This document shows positions 50,473-58,857 of a DNA stretch of 64,000 bases, one piece after another. The stretch covers positions 1-64,000 of the forward strand of contig QIAP01000036.1 of assembly GCA_003225075.1 (NCBI GenBank), in the 5' to 3' direction. The notes beneath the pieces are model-generated. The model had not been told where the DNA came from and did no database searches. It saw nothing but the letters and a program-made list of their open reading frames with translations. The position numbers were made by a program, and so were the translations under genes. Position 1 is the stretch's first letter. Each line of letters begins with the position of its first letter. This stretch comes from Acidobacteriota bacterium (GTDB lineage Bacteria > Acidobacteriota > Terriglobia > Terriglobales > Acidobacteriaceae).

Positions 50473-50546
50473 GTCTGAATGGCAAATCCTTGATCCCGAA
50501 CGATGAAGCGACTGGTTAATGTATTCGCAATGGAAGCGTTGTTTAG

Positions 50547-51935
50547 ATGAGCCTGTTCCAACCCATCCCGAGCGGCGAAAAAGCGGCCGACCGCACCCGT
50601 CCGCTCGCCGACCGCATGCGTCCACGCACGCTCGACGAATTCGTAGGTCAGGAACATCTCATCTCGCCGGGCAAGCCGCTGCGCACCCAGATTGAGCGGG
50701 ACGACACCGGCTCCCTGATCTTCTGGGGACCACCTGGCACGGGCAAGACTACTCTGGCCCAGATCCTCGCCCACATGACGAAGGCGGAGTTTATCGAGTT
50801 TTCCGCGGTGCTCACCGGCATAAAAGAAATCAAGCAGGTGATGGCCGACGCCGAACGTGCGCGTCAATACGGCACGCGCACTATCGTCTTCATTGATGAA
50901 ATTCATCGCTTCAACAAAGCGCAACAGGACGCATTCCTGCCGCACGTGGAAAAAGGAAACATCCGGCTGATTGGCGCGACGACAGAGAATCCATCATTCG
51001 AGATCATCGCCGCCCTGCTCTCGCGCTGCCGCGTGTATGTGCTGAGACCGCTTACCGAAGAACAAATCGTGGTGCTGCTTAAGCGGGCCTTGGCGGATGA
51101 AGAGCGCGGCCTTGGCACACAAAAGTTACGCTCCTCCGATGAGGCGTTACAAAGAATCGCCAGCTACTCGAGCGGCGATGCCCGCAGTGCATATAACGTT
51201 TTGGAGGTAGCGGCCTCGCTGGCCGCCCAACGCACTAACCAGGAACAAGGCGCGGAGATCACCAGCGAAATCGTACAGGACGCGGTACAGAAGCGAGTCC
51301 TGCTCTACGACAAGGCGGGCGAAGAACACTACAACCTGATCTCGGCCCTGCATAAATCTGTGCGGAACAGCGATCCCGACGCAGCGCTTTACTGGCTGGG
51401 TCGAATGCTTGAAGCGGGAGAAGACCCGCTGTACATCGCGCGTCGCGTGGTGCGCATGGCCGTCGAGGACATCGGCCTGGCTGATCCGCAGGCGCTTGCG
51501 CTGTGCATGGCGGCGCGTGATGCCGTGGATTTCATCGGCATGCCCGAAGGCAATCTTGCGCTGGCTCAAGCGGTGGTGTATCTCTCGCTGGCAGCAAAAT
51601 CAAATGCGCTGTACACGGCATACAGCACGGTACAGCAGGACGTGGAACGCACTGCAGCGGAGCCTGTCCCTTTGCATTTGCGCAATGCGCCTACCGGATT
51701 AATGAAAGGTCTCGGCTACGGAGAGGGCTATCGCTACGCGCATGATCTCGAAGGAAAAATTGCCGACATGCAGTGTCTTCCCGACAACCTGCGCGATCGC
51801 GTGTATTACGAACCAACCAACGAAGGCCTCGAAAAACGCATTCGCGAGCGCTTGCACCAGATCAAACAACGTCGTTCTCAAGCCGCTAAACACGAGCCCG
51901 AACGCGATTCAGCGTCATCAAAAAAAGAGTCATAA
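50547..51935 (+). CDS. rarA: Replication-associated recombination protein A (RarA/MgsA)
   Basis: A 462-residue AAA+ ATPase that acts at stalled forks with SSB. The N-terminal motif RMRPRTLDEFVGQEHLISPG is followed by Walker A (FWGPPGTGKTTLAQIL), Walker B (TIVFIDEIHRFNKAQQDAFL), sensor 1 (LIGATTENPSFEI) and the Arg finger (LLSRCRVYVL). The C-terminal tetramer domain shows HYNLISALHKSVRNSDPDAA, RRVVRMAVEDIGLADPQAL and HLRNAPTGLMKGLGYGEGYR. Length is normal; a short Lys/Ser-rich tail is added. It lies between the methylase and the phosphatase and may share their transcript. Confidence 0.95.
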   Translation: MSLFQPIPSGEKAADRTRPLADRMRPRTLDEFVGQEHLISPGKPLRTQIERDDTGSLIFWGPPGTGKTTLAQILAHMTKAEFIEFSAVLTGIKEIKQVMADAERARQYGTRTIVFIDEIHRFNKAQQDAFLPHVEKGNIRLIGATTENPSFEIIAALLSRCRVYVLRPLTEEQIVVLLKRALADEERGLGTQKLRSSDEALQRIASYSSGDARSAYNVLEVAASLAAQRTNQEQGAEITSEIVQDAVQKRVLLYDKAGEEHYNLISALHKSVRNSDPDAALYWLGRMLEAGEDPLYIARRVVRMAVEDIGLADPQALALCMAARDAVDFIGMPEGNLALAQAVVYLSLAAKSNALYTAYSTVQQDVERTAAEPVPLHLRNAPTGLMKGLGYGEGYRYAHDLEGKIADMQCLPDNLRDRVYYEPTNEGLEKRIRERLHQIKQRRSQAAKHEPERDSASSKKES

Positions 51936-52012
51936 GCGTACAGCGATCATCCAATTCTCAAGTGCCGGTGCTGCTTTTTCTTGCATTCGGCAAACTGCGG
52001 AGGGCTCGGTCC

Positions 52013-53332
52013 ATGGCAGCTAGCCCCGGAACAACCCCGGTTGATGGTGTACTACTCGCATCCGGCACGGATGTGAGTAGTACACCTTACGTCTCTACGC
52101 CGCTATTGCCGGACGATCAGGTGCAAGACCTGCTGAAGCTGCAGAAGGCTGCGCAGAAGATCAACTCCATCCTCGATCTAGATCAACTGATCGACAAAAT
52201 TGTGAATGACGTCGCCCGCTCATTCGGCTGCGTTGAGGCCAACATCTACTTGCACGACGAGAAGCAGGCTGAGTTGGTGCTGGCCGGCGTCCACGGCTGC
52301 ACTCTCCACGGCAAGGGACATCGGCTAAAAATTGGAAAAGAAGGCATGGTCGGTTATGTCGCCGCGACTGGCCAGATGCGCTACGCGCCGGATGTTCGCC
52401 TGGATCCTTATTACATAGGCTGTGAAGAAGGCACGCTTTCAGAAGTGGCCATCCCCCTACATGTCGGACAAAGACTAGTAGGCGTGTTCACTGCATCGCA
52501 TCATGAGTTGGACGCTTTTCCGCAGGAACAGTTGAGACTATTGCAGGCGTTGTGCAGCCACATCGCCGTCGCCGTGCGGAATGCGTCTCTTTTTCAGCGT
52601 GAGCGCCAGCAGCGGAAACGAATGGACCACGAGGAGCAGGAAGCTCGTCTGATCCAGCAGGCGCTTCTCCCCAAGAGCTCACCCTATATTCCCGGATTCG
52701 CAATTTCCGGACTATCCATTCCGGCAGGCGCAGTCGGAGGAGATTGGTACGATTTTATTCCCATGAAAGATGGCCGATGGGGCCTGGTGCTGGCAGACGT
52801 CTCCGGCAAAGGTATGGCGGCGGCTCTGCTGATGTCCGCCACTCGCGGTATGTTGCGATCGCTAGCTGAAGCCTCCTGCACGCCGGCTGAAGTTCTGACC
52901 AAGCTCAACGGTTTGCTGGTAGACGATTTTCCCTCGGGCAAATTCGTAACCATGGTATATGCGGTGCTCGATCCGGCGACGCGCACGCTGACGTTCGCAA
53001 ATGCCGGCCACTTGTCTCCCTTGCTGGTCACCAATGGCTCCGAGATTAGATTTCTGGAAACCGTATCAGGGCTGCCACTAGGCGTCACCTGTGGCTCATT
53101 TTCCGAGGCGACCGTGCATTTACCCGAAGGTTCGCGGCTACTGTTTTACAGTGACGGAATCACCGAGGCTGCCAATCAGGAAGAAGAAGAATATGGTGAA
53201 GCTCGTCTCAAGGATCACGTGCTGAAGGCTAACCTATCCAACGAGGGACTTCTCGAAGATGTCCGGGAGTTTGTCAACGGTGTGGGTTTGCAGGATGATG
53301 CCACGGCGATCCTAATTAGCTCCGGTGTATAG
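52013..53332 (+). CDS. GAF-SpoIIE type protein phosphatase
   Basis: A 439-residue PP2C-like serine phosphatase. The ATG at 52013 has GGAGG nine bases upstream; the frame is open further upstream without a ribosome site. Residues about 45-185 are a GAF domain (INSILDLDQLIDKIVNDVAR, GMVGYVAATGQMRYAPDV). A short helical linker (RKRMDHEEQEARLIQQALLP) leads to the SpoIIE domain: VGGDWYDFIPMKDGRWGLVL, ADVSGKGMAAALLMS, FANAGHLSPLL, LLFYSDGITEAAN and GLQDDATAILI with the metal-binding Asp residues. It probably dephosphorylates an anti-sigma-antagonist in response to a signal. The hairpin at 52046-52086 lies in codons 12-25. Confidence 0.9.
   Translation: MAASPGTTPVDGVLLASGTDVSSTPYVSTPLLPDDQVQDLLKLQKAAQKINSILDLDQLIDKIVNDVARSFGCVEANIYLHDEKQAELVLAGVHGCTLHGKGHRLKIGKEGMVGYVAATGQMRYAPDVRLDPYYIGCEEGTLSEVAIPLHVGQRLVGVFTASHHELDAFPQEQLRLLQALCSHIAVAVRNASLFQRERQQRKRMDHEEQEARLIQQALLPKSSPYIPGFAISGLSIPAGAVGGDWYDFIPMKDGRWGLVLADVSGKGMAAALLMSATRGMLRSLAEASCTPAEVLTKLNGLLVDDFPSGKFVTMVYAVLDPATRTLTFANAGHLSPLLVTNGSEIRFLETVSGLPLGVTCGSFSEATVHLPEGSRLLFYSDGITEAANQEEEEYGEARLKDHVLKANLSNEGLLEDVREFVNGVGLQDDATAILISSGV
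52046..52086 (+). promoter_or_regulatory. Long hairpin in the first codons of the phosphatase
   Basis: Arms GGTGTACTACTC and GAGTAGTACACC (12 bp, perfect), one G.T pair, then CATCCG / CGGATG closed by a GCA loop: 19 pairs over 41 bases, starting 33 bases after the start codon. In mRNA it would be very stable and close to the ribosome site, so it may reduce translation or act as a pause site. It could also be a palindromic insertion. Confidence 0.75.
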
Positions 53333-53372
53333 AAAGCGCCCGCAAAGACAAAATCTCTACGAGACTCCACGG

Positions 53373-53786
53373 CTAAGCGAATCGGGCACGGTGCTCTTTC
53401 AGAATGCAGTGGCCCATCACTACAAATATTCCTGCCTGGCGGGCCTTCTCGGCAGCCCGTTCGTTGATGACATCTTCCTGCATCCAGACGGCTGGGACTT
53501 TCATTTGTATAGCCTGATCAACAATCTCTTCAACCCGGTCGGGGCGGCGGAAGATGTTTACAATATCAATCTTTTCCCGCACATCGAGAAGTGATTTGTA
53601 AGACTTCTCCCCCAGCGATTCTGAAATCTCTGGATTCACAGGAATGATTCGATATCCGTGACTCTGCATGTATGCAGAAACCCCGTGGCTTGGACGCAAC
53701 GGGCTATTGGAAAGTCCGACTACGGCAATGGTTTTGGCACGTTTAAGAAGATCCGTGATGGGGTCAGAGACGGGCAAAGAGGCCAT
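53373..53786 (-). CDS. CoA-binding (YccU-like) Rossmann protein
   Basis: A 137-residue protein of the small CoA-binding family. TIAVVGLSNSPLRPSHGVSA is the nucleotide-binding glycine loop, followed by YMQSHGYRIIPVNPEISESL, IDIVNIFRRPDRVEEIVDQA and KVPAVWMQEDVINERAAEKA, then VVMGHCILKEHRA at the end. The conserved Cys of the family, in GHCILKEH, is present. It probably binds CoA in the cytoplasm. The biological role is unknown in most species. It stands convergent to the phosphatase, about 40 bases away. Confidence 0.9.
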   Translation of the reverse strand: MASLPVSDPITDLLKRAKTIAVVGLSNSPLRPSHGVSAYMQSHGYRIIPVNPEISESLGEKSYKSLLDVREKIDIVNIFRRPDRVEEIVDQAIQMKVPAVWMQEDVINERAAEKARQAGIFVVMGHCILKEHRARFA

Positions 53787-53864
53787 TGATTCCGTTCAAC
53801 ATTCTACCGGGCGCGACTGTGAGAAGCTAGTTTGCGCTTTCAGTATCGTCGGGTCTAACTCCGG

Positions 53865-55148
53865 TTAATCTTTCTTCTTGTTCGCATCCACTTTCTGTTT
53901 AAACATTTTTAGCGCCAGTTTGCGGATCGTATCGGAAACTTCCTTGTTGCCGGATAAGTTTTTCAAGTCGTGCACCAGTAAATTTTTCATCAATCCAAGG
54001 GATGCGTCCAGCGGAGTGCGGGGATTGAAAACGAGATTCCGCGTCACGCTGTAATTCTTGGCAAAACGGCGCTTCATGGTGATCCCACGCAGCACTACCT
54101 CCAACACATTCTTCTGGTTGGCGAAATTCTCGACTTCACTATCCGTAACTTTTGGCGAGTCGAGGACCGCTAACGCCACAACTTTGGTGCCGTCCCGAAT
54201 CAGAATAGAGCGTTCCTCTTTGCTCCCCTTCATGGCGAGCTGAATGCGCGCTTTCACGTCCAGTTTGGCAATCTTCTGCAACGTGTTGTCGCGGCGCCCA
54301 TCGGGATTCAGTAGAGGTTTCTTAACGGCGGATGCAGGTTTCTTGGCGACGGCAGCAGCCGGTGCCGCGACGGCAGTCGGAGTCGAAGTGGCCGACGGAC
54401 CTGGCGCCTCGGTAGTTGCTGGCTCAGGTGAGGCAAGGCTTTCCGGATTGTTTCCAGCACTGTCGTCGTGAAGGTCGCCAATCGGCTGAAACGGTTTATC
54501 GGCTTCGGCAGATATCTCGGCCGCATGTTCCCTAAAGTACGCGACGACTTCTTCGTCCATCGCATCCTCGGGCCCTGGCAGTTCCTGACCAGATGCCACT
54601 TCGACAGCCTGCCCGGGTGTCGACTGCGCTTGTGGCGCTTTCGGCTCCGCTGGTTTCGAGGCTGCGCCTCGCGGAAATGAAGGATCTGGCGGCTTAATGA
54701 CTTCAGCGGCCTCGGCTGATTTCAGATTTGGATTTGAGGCAAGTGCATTCCGGATCGGAGCCGATTGGTTCGCCCGGCGACTTATCAGGATAATTTCAAC
54801 AATGTCGCGGGACCCGGAACTCGCCAATTCGATAATCGAATCGGCAGGCACGCTGGGATTTTCAAGAAGCGCCGGCAGCAGGCACGGCCGCAAGTTCTCC
54901 GGCGCGATCATGTATGCCAGCACCTCGCGAGGAGTAGTGGTATCCAAAGCCACCGCCAGTGCCGCCGACTCGTCCCAACCCGCCAGTGTGAGGCGAGCCT
55001 GTTGGCCAAAGATTTTATTGTTGTTCGCCAGGTAAACCAAGATTTCTATCATCTCCGCGGGTGGCACGGTTAATGCACCGCGAGCGGCTGCATGCATGCG
55101 CGTAGAGGGCAGAGCAGATGCACGGATGAGCTCGATGATGCGCGGCAT
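53865..55148 (-). CDS. HEAT-like repeat protein with Pro/Ala linker
   Basis: A 427-residue soluble protein without signal peptide. Residues 1-160 are helical repeats (MIEILVYLANNNKIFGQQAR, LRPCLLPALLENPSVPADSI, IVEIILISRRANQSAPIRNA). Residues about 165-290 are disordered, rich in Pro/Ala/Glu/Thr and then Ala/Lys. Residues 290-420 are a second helical domain (LDVKARIQLAMKGSKEERSI, LEVVLRGITMKRRFAKNYSV) with a strongly basic tail (KQKVDANKKKD). No catalytic motif is visible. It is like the protein at 34140-34946 in its helical repeat style and probably a scaffold. The 191 bases before prfB hold no gene. Confidence 0.65.
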   Translation of the reverse strand: MPRIIELIRASALPSTRMHAAARGALTVPPAEMIEILVYLANNNKIFGQQARLTLAGWDESAALAVALDTTTPREVLAYMIAPENLRPCLLPALLENPSVPADSIIELASSGSRDIVEIILISRRANQSAPIRNALASNPNLKSAEAAEVIKPPDPSFPRGAASKPAEPKAPQAQSTPGQAVEVASGQELPGPEDAMDEEVVAYFREHAAEISAEADKPFQPIGDLHDDSAGNNPESLASPEPATTEAPGPSATSTPTAVAAPAAAVAKKPASAVKKPLLNPDGRRDNTLQKIAKLDVKARIQLAMKGSKEERSILIRDGTKVVALAVLDSPKVTDSEVENFANQKNVLEVVLRGITMKRRFAKNYSVTRNLVFNPRTPLDASLGLMKNLLVHDLKNLSGNKEVSDTIRKLALKMFKQKVDANKKKD

Positions 55149-55340
55149 GACTTCGAATTCCTCGCCTTTGAAAGTGGCTAAAACCGAGCCGCAAAATCAC
55201 GCCTCGCGGCCAACTAGCCAATTCGGAAACAATTACTCGTGCTGCTATTTTATTCTGATTGAATTCCCCAACTAAGTACCGTTAGTAACACAGGTTGCCA
55301 TCCCATTTGCCGCTCAGCATTTCCCAAATTGGTTCCTGTC

Positions 55341-56445
55341 CTATGATTGTTTTTCATCGCGTCTCAAGTGCAGATAACCACGTATGAACGGTTGCAAATC
55401 GCCATCGAGCACGCGGTCCACATCCCCGATTTCGACCTTCGTGCGGTGATCCTTCACCACGCGATAGGGTTGCAACACATAAGAGCGAATCTGTGAGCCG
55501 AAGTCAATGTCGAGTTTGGAATCTTCAATCTTCTTCGTTGCGGCGCGCTTCTTCTCCATTTCGAACTCATAGATTTTGGAGCGCAGCATGCTCATGGCGC
55601 GTTCGCGATTCTTATGTTGCGATCGTTCGTTCTGGCAGGCTACCACGATTCCAGTCGGAATATGGGTAAGCCGCACAGCGGAATCAGTGGTGTTCACGTG
55701 CTGACCGCCCTTGCCGCTCGAACGATAGGTGTCTACCCGAAGGTCTTCCGGCTTAATGATGACTTCGATGCTGTCGTCAATTTCCGGCGATACAAACACG
55801 CTCGCGAACGAGGTATGACGGCGCTTGGCTTGATCGAAGGGCGAGATACGCACCAGGCGATGCACGCCGATTTCGCTGGTGAGCAGACCGAAAGCGTAGT
55901 CGCCGGTCACGGTAAAGGTCGCTGACTTGATTCCTGCTTCATCGCCCGGCTGATAATCATTGAGCACGGTTTGAAACCCCTGGCGCTCTGCCCACCGCAA
56001 ATACATCCGGAGCAGCATCTCCGCCCAGTCCTGCGATTCAGTTCCACCAGCGCCCGGATGGATCGTGACGATAGCGTTGCGTGCGTCATTTTCTCCCGAC
56101 AGAAGAGTCTCGGTTTCAAGGCGATCCACTAAGTCGCGCAGAGAATCAATTTCACGGCGCAGGTCCGCATCAACCTTTTCGCCCTCGCGTGCCAGCTCAA
56201 AATAGGCAGCGATATCCTCGCCGTGCCGGCCTAGTTCAGCCTCAGTGGCCAACACGTGCTCCAGGCGCTTGCGCTCGCGCATGATTTGTTGAGATTTTTC
56301 TGGATTCGCCCAGAGATTCGGGTCGGCAACCTTCTTTTCTATCTCGGCTAGCTGCTGGCGGAGTTTGCCTGCGTCAAAGATACTCCTGCAGGTCGCGAAC
56401 CTTTCCCTTGAGTAAAGCGTATTCCTGTTCCAGCTCTTCGACCAT
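55341..56445 (-). CDS. prfB: Peptide chain release factor 2 with programmed +1 frameshift
   Basis: Release factor for UAA and UGA codons. Translation starts at 56445 (MVEELEQEYALLKGKVRDLQ, then EYL) and meets UGA as codon 24 at 56374-56376. It must shift by +1 to continue as DAGKLRQQLAEIEKKVADPN and on to 55341, about 367 residues in all. Marks of RF2: the SPF codon-reading tripeptide (VRISPFDQ), the GGQ catalytic loop (SSGKGGQHVNTTDSAVRLTH) and the basic NKNRERAMSMLRSKIYEFE-type helix. A frame search alone reports only the part from 56282. It starts two bases after the lnt stop. Confidence 0.95.
56373..56387 (-). promoter_or_regulatory. prfB programmed frameshift signal
   Basis: On the minus strand the slippery heptamer CTTTGAC (56373-56379, containing the UGA) is preceded by an internal Shine-Dalgarno AGGAG (56383-56387) at the short spacing used by E. 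coli prfB. When RF2 is scarce, ribosomes pause at UGA and shift +1, so the factor controls its own level. Confidence 0.93.
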
Positions 56446-56447
56446 GT

Positions 56448-58157
56448 TTATCGCTCTGTCTTGCGGTGGGATGTGAAGCGCGTCAGCAGCGCTCCTATTG
56501 AAATTATCGCACACAGGTAGGCAAACCAGTCTCCGTGGCGGGTGTAAAAGGTGGTTACTGACGTAAGCTCGTACGCTGCCTGCAAAGCACTACGAACCTT
56601 GCGTTCCGCGCGTGCGACGATGCGGCCGTAGGGATCGATGGATGCCGTCACTCCAGTATTGGTGGCACTGAGAAGCCAGCGGTCGTTCTCGATGGCCCGC
56701 ATACGGGTCTGGTTCAAATGCTGCGCATAAGCGCCACTGTCGCCGTACCAGCCGTCGTTAGAAATATTCACCAGCACCTGTGCCCCGTTCGCCACAAACT
56801 GCCGCACTTCGTCAGGAAAAATCGATTCGTAGCAGATGATGAGGCCAATCCTGGCACCGCCGGCATCCAGCGGCATGCGAGACGAGCCCCGCTGGAAGTC
56901 GCCAACCTCCTTGGTCAACATATCCATAAACGGCATAGCGCGCCGAAAAGGTACGTATTCACCAAAGGGCACGAGATGTACTTTGTCATAGCGTCCCACC
57001 CACTCTCCACTAGGACTGATCAGAGCGGCTGAGTTGTAAACCTCAGTTTCGCGCTGCGGCGAACTGGACGCGTTGCGTACACCAAGACTTCCAGTGATAA
57101 CCCAGGCGTTTGTCTGACGCGCCACGTTGCTTACAACGTCGCGGAAGCCAGGATCGCCAGTGTAAAAGGGCGCGGGTGATTCCGGCCAAACAATGAGATC
57201 GAAATGCCGCGACTTTGGCGACGCCGAGTCGCTCGAAGCTGATGCTCTTGAATCCGGCGGATTCAGTGATATCCAGGTCAGATCCCGCAAGGTGCCCTCG
57301 AAATAGTCCTTGGTCCAGTCAGCGCCTTGTAGGATTGGAATGTTTTCCTGTACCAGAAGAGCCGCGTGTGTGGAGGGAAGACGCGGAGGGCTGATCCATC
57401 GCCCCGCTTGCAGCACGAGAGCAGCCGCCAGTCCGGCGCCCAAAAGTATTTTGCATTTGTCACGCCGCAGCAGAAAAGCCGCCGCAAGAGCTGTGTTTAC
57501 CAACATGATTTCGAAAGAGAGCCCGTAAACCCCCGTCACTGTCGCCACGCGAGCTAAAGGAATGTTATCAACCTGTGCGATGCCCAATAGGTCCCACGGC
57601 AATCCGGTAATACGCGTCCGCGCCAGTTCGACCGCAACCCAGAGAAATGGCGCAACCAGCAGGGCGCGGCGGCTGAAGGCGCGTCCCCCGGCAGCAAGAC
57701 TGAGTACCAGGCCAAATACTCCGTGGTAGAGCCCCAGATAAAGACAGAATAGGAACAGGATGAGCAAAGCAACGGGTCGGCTCAGACCGCCGTACTGATG
57801 CATTGTGGCGTAGATCCAATAGCAAGTGCCGGCGTACCACACGATGCCGCAGACGTAGGCCAGCACGAAAGCCTGCCCGGGCGTTGCGGGCAGCAGCTTG
57901 ATATTTTCATCCAACTGCAAAGCTGACGGCTTGCGGGTCCGAAGGAGCGCGATAAGTAGCGGGGCCAGCGCGACCCAGGAGAGCACGTACACTCCGGGCA
58001 GAGGAAAAATGACAATCTGCAACACCGCGGAGAGCAAAACCAGAAGCCAGGCGCTGATGTGAATATGCCGCACAGGCAAGAATAGCAAAATGCACCGATG
58101 GATTCGGAAATCACATTGGGGGTGGTCAGTAGCTGGTGATTCGGGATCAGCGGTCAC
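56448..58157 (-). CDS. lnt: Apolipoprotein N-acyltransferase
   Basis: A 569-residue inner-membrane enzyme that adds the third acyl chain to lipoproteins. The N-terminal half has seven to eight helices (ISAWLLVLLSAVLQIVIFPL, SWVALAPLLIALLR). The C-terminal nitrilase domain has the Glu-Lys-Cys triad: Glu in LIVWPESPAPFYT, Lys in GRYDKVHLVPFGEYVPFRRA, Cys in LIICYESIFPDEVR. The first 30 residues are polar, and a later start near HIHISAWLL is possible (the present start is GTG). It ends two bases before prfB. Extra loop residues (SRASASSDSASPKSRHFD) are rich in Ser. Confidence 0.94.
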   Translation of the reverse strand: MTADPESPATDHPQCDFRIHRCILLFLPVRHIHISAWLLVLLSAVLQIVIFPLPGVYVLSWVALAPLLIALLRTRKPSALQLDENIKLLPATPGQAFVLAYVCGIVWYAGTCYWIYATMHQYGGLSRPVALLILFLFCLYLGLYHGVFGLVLSLAAGGRAFSRRALLVAPFLWVAVELARTRITGLPWDLLGIAQVDNIPLARVATVTGVYGLSFEIMLVNTALAAAFLLRRDKCKILLGAGLAAALVLQAGRWISPPRLPSTHAALLVQENIPILQGADWTKDYFEGTLRDLTWISLNPPDSRASASSDSASPKSRHFDLIVWPESPAPFYTGDPGFRDVVSNVARQTNAWVITGSLGVRNASSSPQRETEVYNSAALISPSGEWVGRYDKVHLVPFGEYVPFRRAMPFMDMLTKEVGDFQRGSSRMPLDAGGARIGLIICYESIFPDEVRQFVANGAQVLVNISNDGWYGDSGAYAQHLNQTRMRAIENDRWLLSATNTGVTASIDPYGRIVARAERKVRSALQAAYELTSVTTFYTRHGDWFAYLCAIISIGALLTRFTSHRKTER

Positions 58158-58169
58158 GGACCGCCGCTC

Positions 58170-58796
58170 TTAACGATTGACTGCGATTTCGGACGTCAGA
58201 CGCTGTCGTACAAAATTCACGATCTTCGAAGTTACGTACTCTGGCGGACGAATTCGGAAAACCGGCTTGGCCGCGTCTTGCTTAAGGGGGATACCGCTCC
58301 ATGCGGAACCATTTGCTTCTGAGTGTTCGTGCAAGATGACGGCACTGGCCTGACCAAGAAATTCCTGCGCTGAAGTCTTAAAGTCGGCGGTCCCAGGGTC
58401 GAGTACGGTAAGGTAAAGATCTGGGTGAAGAAATTTCAGGACGCTATTAGATTCCAGAATCACATTGCCCGCTGTCGAGATTCTGCGCTCAAGCGCGGGC
58501 ATGGCATCAGCAAGGTGTCCTTGTTCTGTGCGTACCCAAAACACCTGCTCCGCCCCCGCCAGCAAAAATCTTGAAGTATCCGACTCTCCGGAACGATCCT
58601 TCTCCTCTGAAATCGCCCAACTGTGATCTCCGCCTGCGCAGTCACATGCCTTACCATTCGCCGAGCAGATTCCGTGACCGTACTGGGTAATCTTCATAGC
58701 AGTCCATTGAAATTCCCGCAAAGCAGCGATCAGGCCAGCGACCACGCTGGTCTTGCCCACGCTTCGAGAATGTCCGCCGACTACGATGATTGCCAT
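58170..58796 (-). CDS. P-loop NTPase, MobB-like, cysteine motif
   Basis: A 208-residue soluble protein. Walker A is GGHSRSVGKTSVVAGLIAAL at residues 7-26, and the rest follows the SIMIBI fold of MobB/dethiobiotin synthase-like proteins (WTAMKITQYGHGIC). A Cys-containing loop, CSANGKACDCAGGDHSW, could bind a metal or nucleotide. The Walker B strand is weak (VILESNSVLKF). It sits between lnt and lpxD, 12 bases before lnt, which suggests a role in the envelope or in cofactor use, but no molybdenum cofactor gene is near. I do not know its function. Confidence 0.7.
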   Translation of the reverse strand: MAIIVVGGHSRSVGKTSVVAGLIAALREFQWTAMKITQYGHGICSANGKACDCAGGDHSWAISEEKDRSGESDTSRFLLAGAEQVFWVRTEQGHLADAMPALERRISTAGNVILESNSVLKFLHPDLYLTVLDPGTADFKTSAQEFLGQASAVILHEHSEANGSAWSGIPLKQDAAKPVFRIRPPEYVTSKIVNFVRQRLTSEIAVNR

Positions 58797-58857
58797 GGCT
58801 AGTTTGAGAGCAGTTGTAACTTCCTTGTCCCGACTCGGTCTGTCCCTCCCGACCGCC

